Shown here one piece after another: positions 16,869-25,001 of a stretch of 64,000 nucleotides of DNA (positions are counted from its first letter, which is position 1; each line of letters opens with the position of its first letter). Below the pieces are notes generated by a model. That model worked only from the letters and a program-made list of their open reading frames with translations, made no database searches and was not told where the DNA came from. The stretch covers positions 1-64,000 of the forward strand of contig QJZC01000037.1 of NCBI GenBank assembly GCA_003247575.1, given 5' to 3'. This DNA comes from Pseudomonadota bacterium (GTDB lineage Bacteria; Myxococcota_A; UBA9160; SZUA-336). Made by a program: the position numbers and the translations under genes.

Positions 16869-18260
16869 ATGTCGTTGGCGATCCGCAACCGAGCAGAGCG
16901 ACCCTATCGGCAGGCGATGCGAAGGCATGCGGCGCACGTGGCCGTGAAGGCTGCATGGCTCGTTGCCATCGGCGCGGATCTCTGCTCGTACGGATGGCTG
17001 GTACTCCGGACCGAGGCGCGTCCGGTGGGTGCTCCGGGACTCACGTCTTCCGAGGAGATTTCGGCTTCGGCATGCACGCGGGGCTCCGCTCATGGGGTCC
17101 AGCCGCTGATGCTGGGGGCGTGGAGAAGGGCTCGCAGCGTCGCTGAGCAGCTGGCCAAGGGGCTCCGTCGAATGGGGATGGGGTGGCGCCTGATCCGGGG
17201 GGTCGTGCGCGTCAACCGAGATCTGGCAGAGGCGTGTGAGCGACGCGTCGACAAGTTGATCGATGCGGGTGAATCCGAGCTCATCGTCTATGGAGGCGGT
17301 GTCCCAGCGTGGGCTTGCGAGCTACGTGCCCGGACCCGCGGGCTCAGTGTTCGGTATCGCGGAGAGGACCCGCGTTCCATCGGCAGGATTGCGGCGCGAT
17401 TTCGCGCGGCACCGGTGCTCGTAGCGGTCGAGCACGGGGTGGAGATTCAGCTGCGCGAGCTCGACGAGGTTGGTATCGCGCGCGACCGCATTCGCTGGTT
17501 GGATCCGAGTGGGCTCGAGCGCGAGAGTAGGGTGAGCGGGCCGCATCGAGCCGAGAGCACTCCCGAGGTATCGATCTCCGTCGTGGTCCCCACGCGTGGC
17601 CGGCCGGGATTGGCGCGCGAGCTGATGAATGATCTGTACAGGAACGCGATCGACCCAGATGAGGTCGAGGTGCTTCTGCTGGTCGACGAGGATGATACTC
17701 CGAGTCATTCGCTCGATCATGCGAAGCTGCGCGTCCGCCGCTGGATCGGTCCGCGTAGGGGAATGGGAGCACTGACGTGCTTTGCAGGTGCGGTGGCCGC
17801 AGGTCGAGTACTGCTCCTGCTCAATGACGACATCCGGATGCGGACCTACGGCTGGGATCGGAGAATTTCCGTGGCGGTCTCGCAGTTCTCAGATGGAGTA
17901 GCTCTCGTCTACGGAAATGATCTGCACCAGGGTCGGCGAAGTGCGACCTTCCCTGCGATATCTCGCGAAGCACTGGACTGCATCGGGCTTCCGGCCAACC
18001 CACGCGTGAACCACTTTCACATCGAGTCGCACCTGATGTCCATCTTTTTGCGGCTCCGGCGGAAGGGCTGCGATCGGCTGGTTTTCTTGGAGGATCTGGT
18101 CATGGGTCACTTTCTCGCCGCAGGGGGGCGCAACGACTCGCAGGATGTCCGCGCCGCTGAGCGGGCGCTCGAAGATCGAGTGCTGTACGCGACCCTGCGC
18201 CGCGAGCGGGCGCGCTGCACGAAGAGGATCGCACGGCGCCTGTCGCCGACGGCCAGCTGA
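16869..18260 (+). CDS. Two-domain protein with C-terminal GT2-type glycosyltransferase
   Basis: A 463-residue protein. Residues about 234-460 are a GT-A (family 2-like) transferase: SISVVVPTRGRPGLARELM at 235-253, a VLLLVDEDD metal-region strand, and LLLNDDIRMRTYGWD, which resembles the acceptor-side DXD region. Residues about 135-215 form a small Rossmann-like segment (SELIVYGGGVPAWACELRAR) of unknown role. The basic N-terminus (1-130) contains a hydrophobic stretch AAWLVAIGADLCSYGWLVL near 28-46 that may touch the membrane. Four bases separate it from the E1 beta stop. It probably transfers one residue of the local glycan. Confidence 0.68.
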   Translation: MSLAIRNRAERPYRQAMRRHAAHVAVKAAWLVAIGADLCSYGWLVLRTEARPVGAPGLTSSEEISASACTRGSAHGVQPLMLGAWRRARSVAEQLAKGLRRMGMGWRLIRGVVRVNRDLAEACERRVDKLIDAGESELIVYGGGVPAWACELRARTRGLSVRYRGEDPRSIGRIAARFRAAPVLVAVEHGVEIQLRELDEVGIARDRIRWLDPSGLERESRVSGPHRAESTPEVSISVVVPTRGRPGLARELMNDLYRNAIDPDEVEVLLLVDEDDTPSHSLDHAKLRVRRWIGPRRGMGALTCFAGAVAAGRVLLLLNDDIRMRTYGWDRRISVAVSQFSDGVALVYGNDLHQGRRSATFPAISREALDCIGLPANPRVNHFHIESHLMSIFLRLRRKGCDRLVFLEDLVMGHFLAAGGRNDSQDVRAAERALEDRVLYATLRRERARCTKRIARRLSPTAS

Positions 18261-18314
18261 GGACGAGCAACGGAGCTGGCCCGCGGCGCCCATTCACCGT
18301 ACCCCGACTCCCAC

Positions 18315-19439
18315 TCACGATCCCTCAAAGTACGCACGCAGCTTCTGAGCGGCAAACACCAGGTCGTCGTCGTTCAGGTAGCGGTGGCATCCGAAGTGTA
18401 GCCCGTTCTTGCCGATGTATTCGGCCACCGGGAACTCGCCTGAGCGATGGCCCATGAACGCGAACGCCGCGTGCTGCGTCGGAAGGCTTCCGAAGAGCGT
18501 CTTGCACTGAATCCCGGCGTCTTCGAGATACCTGTAGAGCTTGTCCCGGTCATGCGACGGGTCCTTCAGTACGAGGGGGAAGGCATGGGGAGAGATCAAC
18601 TCGTGCGGTTGTTCATCCAGGCGGTGGACGTACTCAGCCAGGTCGTCGGTCAGCTCGAGCAGCCGCTGCAGGTGCTCCCGCCGCTGGCGAAAGGTCTCCG
18701 GGAACTCGGAGAGGCCTTCGAGCCCGACTGCGGCCTCCATGTCGTTCATCTTCGAGTTGAGACCGAAGCGCTGGAAGTCGAAGTAGATGTCTCCTGCGGG
18801 TCGCCCGTGCGACTTTACGGAGCGGAGCAGCTGTTCGATCTCGGGGCTCGACGTGACCGCCATGCCACCCTCGCCGCAGCATACGAGATGGGCGACGTAG
18901 AAGCTGAAGGTGCCGATGTCGCCGATGGACCCCACATAGTGTCCGTTGTACTGCGCGCCATGGGCCTCGCAGGCATCCTCGATCACGCGTAGACCGTGTC
19001 TTCGAGCGATTTCCATGATGGGGTCCATGTCGGCCGGTTTCCCCATCGTGTGTACGACCATGATCGCAGCCGTCCGATCCGAGATCGCCGCCTCGATCTG
19101 GTCTGGATCGATGTTCAAGGTCTCGAGCTCCACGTCGACGAAGTGTGGCGTGAAGCCCGCCGCCAGGATCGCGTTGGCCGTCGCGCAGAAGGAGAGGGCG
19201 GGTGTGATGATCTCGTCACCGCGCTGAGCTCCGAGGCCGTAGAGGCTCGCACAGGCCGCGATGTCGGCATCCGTCCCCGAGCTGGTCGCAACGGCGTAAG
19301 GGTACCCAAAGAGGGCGGCGAAGTGCTCTTCGAAGGCCGCGACATTGGCGCCTTCGGAGATCCAGTCCTTCTCGAGTGCGGACTGAAGATGCCTGCGCGC
19401 CAGTTCTCCGATTCGGAGCTCACCGAAAGAGATTCTCAT
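18315..19439 (-). CDS. DegT-family PLP/PMP sugar enzyme with His in place of the catalytic Lys (3-dehydratase type)
   Basis: A 374-residue DegT/DnrJ/EryC1 fold-type I protein. The start at 19439 follows GGGAAA. The cofactor Asp is in IEDACEAHGA (Asp155). The segment that normally carries the Schiff-base lysine reads SFYVAHLVCCGEGG (179-192), with His184 where aminotransferases have Lys. The same replacement and spacing occur in the 3-dehydratases RfbH/E1 (CDP-sugar) and ColD (GDP-sugar), which remove the C3 hydroxyl of a 4-keto-6-deoxysugar. VVHTMGKPADMD (128-139) also recalls the dehydratases. Dehydratase activity is therefore more likely than transamination. It is transcribed divergently from a GDP-fucose-synthase-like gene, the partner class used for colitose. 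Confidence 0.78.
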   Translation of the reverse strand: MRISFGELRIGELARRHLQSALEKDWISEGANVAAFEEHFAALFGYPYAVATSSGTDADIAACASLYGLGAQRGDEIITPALSFCATANAILAAGFTPHFVDVELETLNIDPDQIEAAISDRTAAIMVVHTMGKPADMDPIMEIARRHGLRVIEDACEAHGAQYNGHYVGSIGDIGTFSFYVAHLVCCGEGGMAVTSSPEIEQLLRSVKSHGRPAGDIYFDFQRFGLNSKMNDMEAAVGLEGLSEFPETFRQRREHLQRLLELTDDLAEYVHRLDEQPHELISPHAFPLVLKDPSHDRDKLYRYLEDAGIQCKTLFGSLPTQHAAFAFMGHRSGEFPVAEYIGKNGLHFGCHRYLNDDDLVFAAQKLRAYFEGS

Positions 19440-19462
19440 TCGATTTCCCTTTTTGTGTCGTC

Positions 19463-19481
19463 GTGATCGTGGAGCGATCAC
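19463..19481. promoter_or_regulatory. Candidate operator palindrome in divergent promoter region
   Basis: A perfect 7-bp inverted repeat, GTGATCG at 19463-19469 and CGATCAC at 19475-19481 with a 5-base spacer, lies 24 bases before the dehydratase-like start. It sits in the 192-base region separating two divergent sugar genes. The geometry suits a dimeric regulator, but no regulator is identified and chance occurrence is possible. Confidence 0.3.
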
Positions 19482-19631
19482 TGCGTGACCTTGGAGCCTT
19501 GGAGCGATCCATTGGACCGCGAGTACCTCGATGGGTATGTACGAGAGAAAGGACGCTTCGTCAGGTTTCGATCGTCCAGGAAAAATTGTAACTAGAAAGC
19601 CCTGCCGTGCACCCAAAATGTCCGGGATTTT

Positions 19632-20666
19632 ATGGGGAATGCACGGATTGAAGTCTCTGACGGAACGGGTGTCCGGTTGAGTTCAAAAAAGGTCGTATTT
19701 GTCGCAGGGCATCGTGGTCTTCTCGGGAGAGCGTTGGTGCGCCAGCTCGAGAAGCGCGAGAATGTCGAGTTGTGCCTGGCGACGCGCGGCGAACTCGACT
19801 TGCGAGATGCACGCTCCGTACGGGAGTTCTTTGATCGAAGACGACCGGACCAAGTCTTCCTGGCCGCGGCCCACGTCGGAGGAATCGACGCAAACCAGCG
19901 TGAGCCGGCGACGTTCATCTGCGACAACCTCGCGATCGAGCTGTCGGTGATTCGTGCGGCGGCAGAGTCGCGGGTCGCTGACCTTCTGATGTTCGGCTCG
20001 TCGTGCATGTATCCGCGTATGGACGCGGAGATCGTGAGCGAGGCGGATCTCTACACGGGACCCGTAGAGGAAACGAGTCGAGCGTATGCCGTGGCGAAGC
20101 TCGCGGGGTTCGAGATGTGTCGGGCGTTTCGCGCTCAGCTGGGGGTACGCTTCTTCTGTATGGTTCCGGCAACGATCTACGGTCCATTCGACCACTTCTT
20201 TTCGGAGCGGCCGCACGTGGTTCCGGCGCTGATGCGCAGGTTTCATAGGGCGGTCTCGGAGCGGGAAGCTGAGGTCGCCGTCTTCGGTAGCGGGGAGGCG
20301 CTGCGCGAGTTCGTCTACTGCGACGATGTTGCGCGGGCGGCCGTCGAGCTGTCGTCACTCGAGGATCCGCCTGAGCTCGTCAACGTTGGATCGGGAGAGG
20401 AGGTGCGCATCTCGGAGCTGGCGCGGTCGATTGCCGACATCGTCGGGTACGCAGGTCGCATCGTCTTCGATCGAAGCAAGCCGGAGGGCGCGCGTAGAAA
20501 GGCCCTCGATTCGGCGCACGCGCGAGCGCTTGGTTGGTCTCCAGGGGTCGAGCTGCGGCATGGTTTGGAACGATCGTACCGGTGGTACGTAGAAGAACTA
20601 GAGAGACGGGCCGCGCAGCGGCGTGGCGGCAACGTCAGGGAGGAGACAGCGTGCGTATCCTTGTGA
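19632..20666 (+). CDS. GDP-L-fucose synthase-like epimerase/reductase (Fcl/ColC type)
   Basis: A 344-residue extended short-chain dehydrogenase. The NADP-binding loop is GHRGLLGRALV (about 26-36), AAAHVGGIDANQ recalls the GDP-fucose synthase signature, and the catalytic Ser is in GSSCMYPR with YAVAKLAG giving Tyr and Lys. Fcl converts GDP-4-keto-6-deoxymannose to GDP-fucose. The homologous ColC acts after ColD to give GDP-L-colitose. Next to a His-for-Lys dehydratase, the ColC-like role is attractive. No gmd gene supplying the 4-keto sugar lies in the window. The first 18 or so residues precede the usual family start, so translation may begin later than 19632. Confidence 0.75.
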   Translation: MGNARIEVSDGTGVRLSSKKVVFVAGHRGLLGRALVRQLEKRENVELCLATRGELDLRDARSVREFFDRRRPDQVFLAAAHVGGIDANQREPATFICDNLAIELSVIRAAAESRVADLLMFGSSCMYPRMDAEIVSEADLYTGPVEETSRAYAVAKLAGFEMCRAFRAQLGVRFFCMVPATIYGPFDHFFSERPHVVPALMRRFHRAVSEREAEVAVFGSGEALREFVYCDDVARAAVELSSLEDPPELVNVGSGEEVRISELARSIADIVGYAGRIVFDRSKPEGARRKALDSAHARALGWSPGVELRHGLERSYRWYVEELERRAAQRRGGNVREETACVSL

Positions 20667-21583
20667 CCGGTGGAGCTGGATACATTGGTTCGATCCTGGT
20701 TCCGACCTTGCTTCGTGAGGGCCATGAGGTCGTCGTCGTCGACAGCTTCATGTTCTCGCAGACACCCCTCCTGGAGCACCTGGTCGAGGGACGGTTGGAG
20801 ATCGTCCGGGGCGATGCGCGCGATGTCTCCTTGCTGGAGAAGTGGGTCCCTCGCTGCGACGCGCTGATTCCGCTCGCATGCCTGACGGGGGCACCGCTTT
20901 GCGCCAAGGATCCCGTGGCGGCGCGCAGCGTGATCGTCGATGCGGTGAAGGAGCTACTGCACTTGACCCGCGCGGACCATAAAATTGTGTATCCCACGAC
21001 CAACAGTGGCTATGGCATCGGTGAGCATGGAATCCATTGCACGGAAGAGACGCCGCTGCGCCCGATTTCGCTCTACGGTCAGCTCAAGGCCGAGGCCGAG
21101 TCACTGCTGCTGGACTCGGGGCGGGCGATCTCGCTGCGACTGGCGACGGCATTCGGAGCGAGCCCTCGCATGCGACTGGATCTGCTGGTGAACGACTTTA
21201 CGTATCGCGCGGTCGTGGACCGGTTCATCGTGCTCTTCGAAGCCGGCTTCAAGCGAAACTTCATCCACGTCCGGGACATCGCCCGCGCCTTCGTGCATTC
21301 GCTCGAGAAATTCGACGAGATGTGCGGGCAGGCCTTCAACGTAGGTCTCGACGACGCGAATTTGGACAAGGACGAGCTCTGCCGGGCGATCCAACGCCAC
21401 GTGCCGGAGTTCGTCTGGACCGAGGCGGCGATCGGTGAAGATCCGGACAAACGCAACTATATCGTCAGCAACGAGAAGCTGGGGAAGACCGGGTTTCGCC
21501 CGTCCATGTCCCTGGATGCGGGAATCGCCGAGCTGGTGCGAGCCTTCCAGATCATCCGCCGAAGCCAGTACTCGAACGTGTGA
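20651..21583 (+). CDS. NAD-dependent nucleotide-sugar epimerase/dehydratase
   Basis: A 310-residue extended SDR starting at GTG 20651, with AGGAGGAG just upstream and a 16-base overlap with the previous gene. The nucleotide motif GGAGYIGS is at residues about 7-14. The active site has Thr/Ser in YPTTNSGYG and YxxxK as YGQLKAE. The LACLTGAPLCAKDP segment resembles enzymes annotated as UDP-glucose 4-epimerase-like or dTDP-glucose 4,6-dehydratase-like proteins of glycan loci. The substrate is unknown. It likely acts in the same deoxysugar route as its overlapping neighbour. Confidence 0.75.
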   Translation: MRILVTGGAGYIGSILVPTLLREGHEVVVVDSFMFSQTPLLEHLVEGRLEIVRGDARDVSLLEKWVPRCDALIPLACLTGAPLCAKDPVAARSVIVDAVKELLHLTRADHKIVYPTTNSGYGIGEHGIHCTEETPLRPISLYGQLKAEAESLLLDSGRAISLRLATAFGASPRMRLDLLVNDFTYRAVVDRFIVLFEAGFKRNFIHVRDIARAFVHSLEKFDEMCGQAFNVGLDDANLDKDELCRAIQRHVPEFVWTEAAIGEDPDKRNYIVSNEKLGKTGFRPSMSLDAGIAELVRAFQIIRRSQYSNV

Positions 21584-21624
21584 CGGCGTCTGCGGAAAGA
21601 CGCCACAGCTGAAAGGAGTTCGAG

Positions 21625-23103
21625 ATGTCCGCTGAGCTGGATATTCTCTTCATCAATCCGAGTGCCAGAGGCGAAGTCTATCAGGCCCTCGGGACCGATC
21701 TGACAGCGATCGAGCCGCCGATTTGGGCCGGACTGCTCGCGACACATTGCCGGAATGCGGGTCTCCAGGTCGATATCTTGGATGCAGAGGCGCTCGGGTT
21801 AGATGCGAATGGAGTGGCCGAGGTGGTGGCGGCGAGAGCGCCACTGCTCTCCTGTCTGGTGGTCTACGGGCATCAACCATCCGCGTCGACGCAGACCATG
21901 ACTGCGGCGGGGAAGCTTCTCTCCGCAATCCGTGAGCATGCTGCGGGGTGTCGGACGGCCATCTTGGGGGGGCATGTCTCTGCGCTGCCGGAGCGCACTC
22001 TGCGGGAAGAGGAGGTCGACTTCGTCATTCAGGGCGAAGGTGCGGAGACCTTGCGGGTGCTGGCTGGCGTTTTGCGGGATGGGAACTCAAACGATCTGAG
22101 GCAGGTCCCGGGCCTTTGGTTCTCGGAGGAGGGCCAGGTCGTAAGGAATGCTCCGGCTGCTCTGGGGCGCGAGCTCGATCGGGAGTTTCCGGGTATGGCG
22201 TGGGATCTTCTGCCGATGGAACGCTATCGAGCGCACAACTGGCACTGCCTCGACGATCCAGAAGCGCGGCAGCCCTACGCTTCGATGTACACGAGCCTCG
22301 GTTGCCCGTACTCGTGCAGCTTCTGTTGCATCAATGCACCGTTCGGGAAGTCCGGGATCCGGTATTTTTCGCCGGATCTGGTGATCTCGGAGATCGATCT
22401 CCTGGTGCGGCGCTATCGCGTGCGAAATTTGAAGATCGCCGACGAGATGTTCGTGCTGAACAAGCGGCACGTGAGCGAGATCTGTGATCGCATCATAGAG
22501 CGGGGCTACGATCTGAACATCTGGGCCTACGCGCGGATCGACACGGTCAAGGATGGCCTGCTGCCGAAGATGAAGCGCGCGGGCATCAACTGGCTCGCGC
22601 TCGGGATCGAGTCGGCCAGCGAGCACGTTCGGGATGGCGCCGAGAAGGCCTTCGATCAGAAGGAAATCTTCGCGACCGTCCGCAAGATCCAGGCTGCGGG
22701 GATTCACGTAATCGGCAACTACATCTTCGGGCTGCCCGACGACGACGCGGAATCGATGCAGGCGACCTTGGACCTGGCGCTCGACCTGCGCTGTGAGTTC
22801 GCGAACTTCTACTCGGCGATGGCCTATCCCGGCTCGAAGCTATTCACCTTGGCGGCCGAGCAGGGCTGGCCGCTGCCAGAGACCTGGTCTGGCTACTCGC
22901 AGCACGCCGTGCACAGTCGCCCGCTTCCCACCGCAGCCTTGACCTCTGCCGAGGTGCTCCAGTTCAGGGATTATGCGTTCCATCGCTACTTCTCCGATCC
23001 GGGCTATCTATCGCACGTCGAGCGGACCTTCGGCGCGAGCAGCCGCGAGTATCTCGAGCGGATCGCAAGCCACAAGCTCTGTAGAGAGGCTGATTCCCGC
23101 TAG
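21625..23103 (+). CDS. B12-binding domain radical SAM protein
   Basis: A 492-residue protein. The N-terminal cobalamin-binding-like domain (about 30-145) contains LGGHVSALPE and VDFVIQGEGAETL. The radical SAM domain begins with CPYSCSFCC, whose Cys227, Cys231 and Cys234 form the CX3CX2C cluster site. AAGIHVIGNYIFGLPDDD is the typical beta-strand near the SAM ribose. AGGAG precedes the ATG by seven bases. Such class B enzymes methylate or rearrange unactivated carbons. In a glycan locus, sugar C-methylation, epimerisation or dehydration is possible, but nothing fixes the substrate. Forty-one bases separate it from the epimerase gene, so co-transcription is likely. Confidence 0.82.
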   Translation: MSAELDILFINPSARGEVYQALGTDLTAIEPPIWAGLLATHCRNAGLQVDILDAEALGLDANGVAEVVAARAPLLSCLVVYGHQPSASTQTMTAAGKLLSAIREHAAGCRTAILGGHVSALPERTLREEEVDFVIQGEGAETLRVLAGVLRDGNSNDLRQVPGLWFSEEGQVVRNAPAALGRELDREFPGMAWDLLPMERYRAHNWHCLDDPEARQPYASMYTSLGCPYSCSFCCINAPFGKSGIRYFSPDLVISEIDLLVRRYRVRNLKIADEMFVLNKRHVSEICDRIIERGYDLNIWAYARIDTVKDGLLPKMKRAGINWLALGIESASEHVRDGAEKAFDQKEIFATVRKIQAAGIHVIGNYIFGLPDDDAESMQATLDLALDLRCEFANFYSAMAYPGSKLFTLAAEQGWPLPETWSGYSQHAVHSRPLPTAALTSAEVLQFRDYAFHRYFSDPGYLSHVERTFGASSREYLERIASHKLCREADSR

Positions 23104-23136
23104 CCGGTGCTCCATCGCCGCGTGTGGGCGTGTGCC

Positions 23137-23796
23137 CTAGCGCGAACGCGTCATGCTTCGCAGATGCGCCGTGATCTCGCTCCACTCGTGGATGCGAATC
23201 ATCCTGGGCGTATCGACGCGTCGGAGGAGGTCGTGCTCGCGGTTCCAGGGGCGGTCCATCAGGAAGATGTGACCGTGGCTGTGTCGAGTGAGGAAGAGCG
23301 CCATTTCGGGGGAGTCCTCGAGGGCGATCTCGAAGGATAGAGCTCGCAGCTGATCGAGGGGGACGCGGTTCTCGAACTCACCGTGGCGTCCGTACTTGTC
23401 TACGCAGACAAAGGTGTGATGCGGCACGCCCTGATCGGCGAGCCACTCGAGTGAGACGCCGTGCGTATCCGGTGGGCGCCCCGTGATCACGGCCAGGTGA
23501 TATCCCGACTGATCCCACTCGCGCAGAACCTCGAGCACCCCTTCGCGCAAGGGCAGCTCGCGCAGGAAGAGCTCGTCGTGTACCGCGTCCATGGCGTGCT
23601 CGCGCTCTGTGTCGGTGAGCTCGAAGGCGATCCCCAGGTCGAAGTCGCGCAGCTCGTCGAAGCAGACTTCTCGCTCGAAGCGCGCGTTCAAAAGCGGCAC
23701 GATCTGGCGCGTCGTCTCGGCCAGGACGTCGTCGAGGTCGAGGTAGATGCGGCGTTCCGGGCGCACGGCGGCGAGGCGTTCGAAGGGTGTGCTCAA
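23137..23796 (-). CDS. HAD-superfamily 5'(3')-deoxyribonucleotidase-like phosphatase
   Basis: A 219-residue HAD phosphatase with motif I YLDLDDVLAET, motif II VITGRPP and motif III/IV ALEDSPEMALF. The protein resembles NT5C-type 5'-nucleotidases, which remove phosphate from nucleoside monophosphates. A TTG start at 23796 overlaps the folP stop as TTGA and has GAGGAG six bases upstream. Longer in-frame readings would run through folP and are not supported. It is translationally coupled to folP. Substrate specificity is inferred only from the family. Confidence 0.72.
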   Translation of the reverse strand: MSTPFERLAAVRPERRIYLDLDDVLAETTRQIVPLLNARFEREVCFDELRDFDLGIAFELTDTEREHAMDAVHDELFLRELPLREGVLEVLREWDQSGYHLAVITGRPPDTHGVSLEWLADQGVPHHTFVCVDKYGRHGEFENRVPLDQLRALSFEIALEDSPEMALFLTRHSHGHIFLMDRPWNREHDLLRRVDTPRMIRIHEWSEITAHLRSMTRSR

Positions 23797-24674
23797 GCGA
23801 GCTCCTCGCCAGCGGGTGGAGCATGACCTCGAAAGGGGAGCGATCTCGTGTCGCTGAGCGCGCGCTCGACGGCGAGGCCGTCGCGCAGGGCCCGCACGTC
23901 GTGCGTGCGGATGTAGTCTACTCCGCTCCTGGCAGCGAATAGCTCGGCCGCCAGTCCAGCGGCTGCGCGCTCGAGCGGCGGGCGCGCATTCCCCTTTCCA
24001 TCGGTGATCGCGGTGAGAATCGACTTGCGCGAGATCCCGATCAGCATGGGATACCCGAGCTGGTCGCGAAGCGAAGCGAGTGCGCGCAGGACGGTCAGCG
24101 ACGCCTGCTTGGACGGGCCCAAGAAGAGTCCCATGCCCGGGTCGACGATGATGCGCTCTGGTGCGATCCCCGCGGCAATGAGGGCTTGCGTGCGCTGCTC
24201 GAAGAACTTCCGGATCCGTTCCAGGAGCTCGCTCCCGGTTACGGATCGTGCGCCCGGTGGACGCGGCGGAGCGCTGTACATCAGCACCAGCTTGCAGCTG
24301 TGCCGCGCGAGCTCGGGGTAGAAGGCGGGATCCGCGAATCCCCGGATGTCGTTCAGCATCGAGACGCCCCGTGCCAGCGCATACCCCTGGACCTCGGATC
24401 GGGCACTGTCGATGGAGAGCCTGAGCTCGGACCCCTCGAGCAGGTCGAGAACGGGGGCGAGCCGCGCGATCTCCCGCTCGGGCGGCACGTCGGGCGCAGC
24501 GGGGTGACTCGAGGCGGCGCCGATGTCCACGAAGTCGGCACCGGCATCCCAAAGCGCATGTGCATGTTCCACGGCGCGCTCGGCATCGAGGTAGCGACCT
24601 CCGTCCGAGAAGGAGTCGGGGGTGACGTTGACGATGCCGAGTAGGGCCGGGCGAGCGACTGCAGGTCGGGTCAC
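23793..24674 (-). CDS. folP: Dihydropteroate synthase
   Basis: A 293-residue TIM-barrel enzyme joining p-aminobenzoate to 6-hydroxymethyl-dihydropterin pyrophosphate in folate synthesis. It shows the two family signatures: GIVNVTPDSFSDGGRYLD near the N-terminus (pterin pyrophosphate loop) and DAGADFVDIGAASSHP. MLNDIRGF, DPGMGLFLGPSKQ and IGISRKS (substrate/phosphate contacts) follow. Usual length for the family is 270-290. It overlaps the HAD phosphatase downstream. No other folate gene is adjacent. Confidence 0.93.
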   Translation of the reverse strand: MTRPAVARPALLGIVNVTPDSFSDGGRYLDAERAVEHAHALWDAGADFVDIGAASSHPAAPDVPPEREIARLAPVLDLLEGSELRLSIDSARSEVQGYALARGVSMLNDIRGFADPAFYPELARHSCKLVLMYSAPPRPPGARSVTGSELLERIRKFFEQRTQALIAAGIAPERIIVDPGMGLFLGPSKQASLTVLRALASLRDQLGYPMLIGISRKSILTAITDGKGNARPPLERAAAGLAAELFAARSGVDYIRTHDVRALRDGLAVERALSDTRSLPFRGHAPPAGEELA

Positions 24675-25001
24675 GGCGTGAGCTCCGAGTCTTGGGTCCC
24701 GGACAGTTGGGTCCCGGACAGTTGGGTCTCAGACAGTTGGGTCCCGGACCGCTGGCTCCACCGCGTAGAAATCCGGCTCCACCGGGTGGAAGGACTCGTT
24801 CTCGGCTGGCTACGTCTGAAGTTGCTCATTACTCACCGCTCTGCACGCTCGATTCCGCAGGCTCGCGACTCTGCAGGCTCTGGGCAGGGCTCCGACTTCG
24901 GGCCCGGGTCTGTCCGTAAGAGGGTCTGACCATAAAAGACTCGGATCTGGCGCAACGGGAAGTGATCCTCGATCGCCCGCTTGGGGTAAGCTAGTGGCAC
25001 G
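24675..25001. other. Divergent intergenic region
   Basis: 327 bases between folP (leftward) and the marR-type gene (rightward). It contains a short tandem repeat array (24692-24751) close to the folP start and a nearby duplicated GGCTCCACCG. No gene is recognised. Small open frames across the repeat encode only a repetitive SWVPD-type peptide. Promoters for both directions are expected here. Confidence 0.5.
24692..24751. repeat. Four-copy 15-bp tandem repeat
   Basis: The unit TTGGGTCCCGGACAG starts at 24692, 24707, 24722 (with TCTCAGACAG replacing TCCCGGACAG) and 24737 (ending CCG). It lies 18-77 bases upstream of the folP start codon, within the probable promoter or leader. It looks like a minisatellite that could vary in copy number. 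No function is evident. Confidence 0.75.

Noticed and set aside
18315-19439. Calling this a sugar aminotransferase
   Set aside because: The essential PLP lysine is His, with the spacing seen in PMP-dependent 3-dehydratases.
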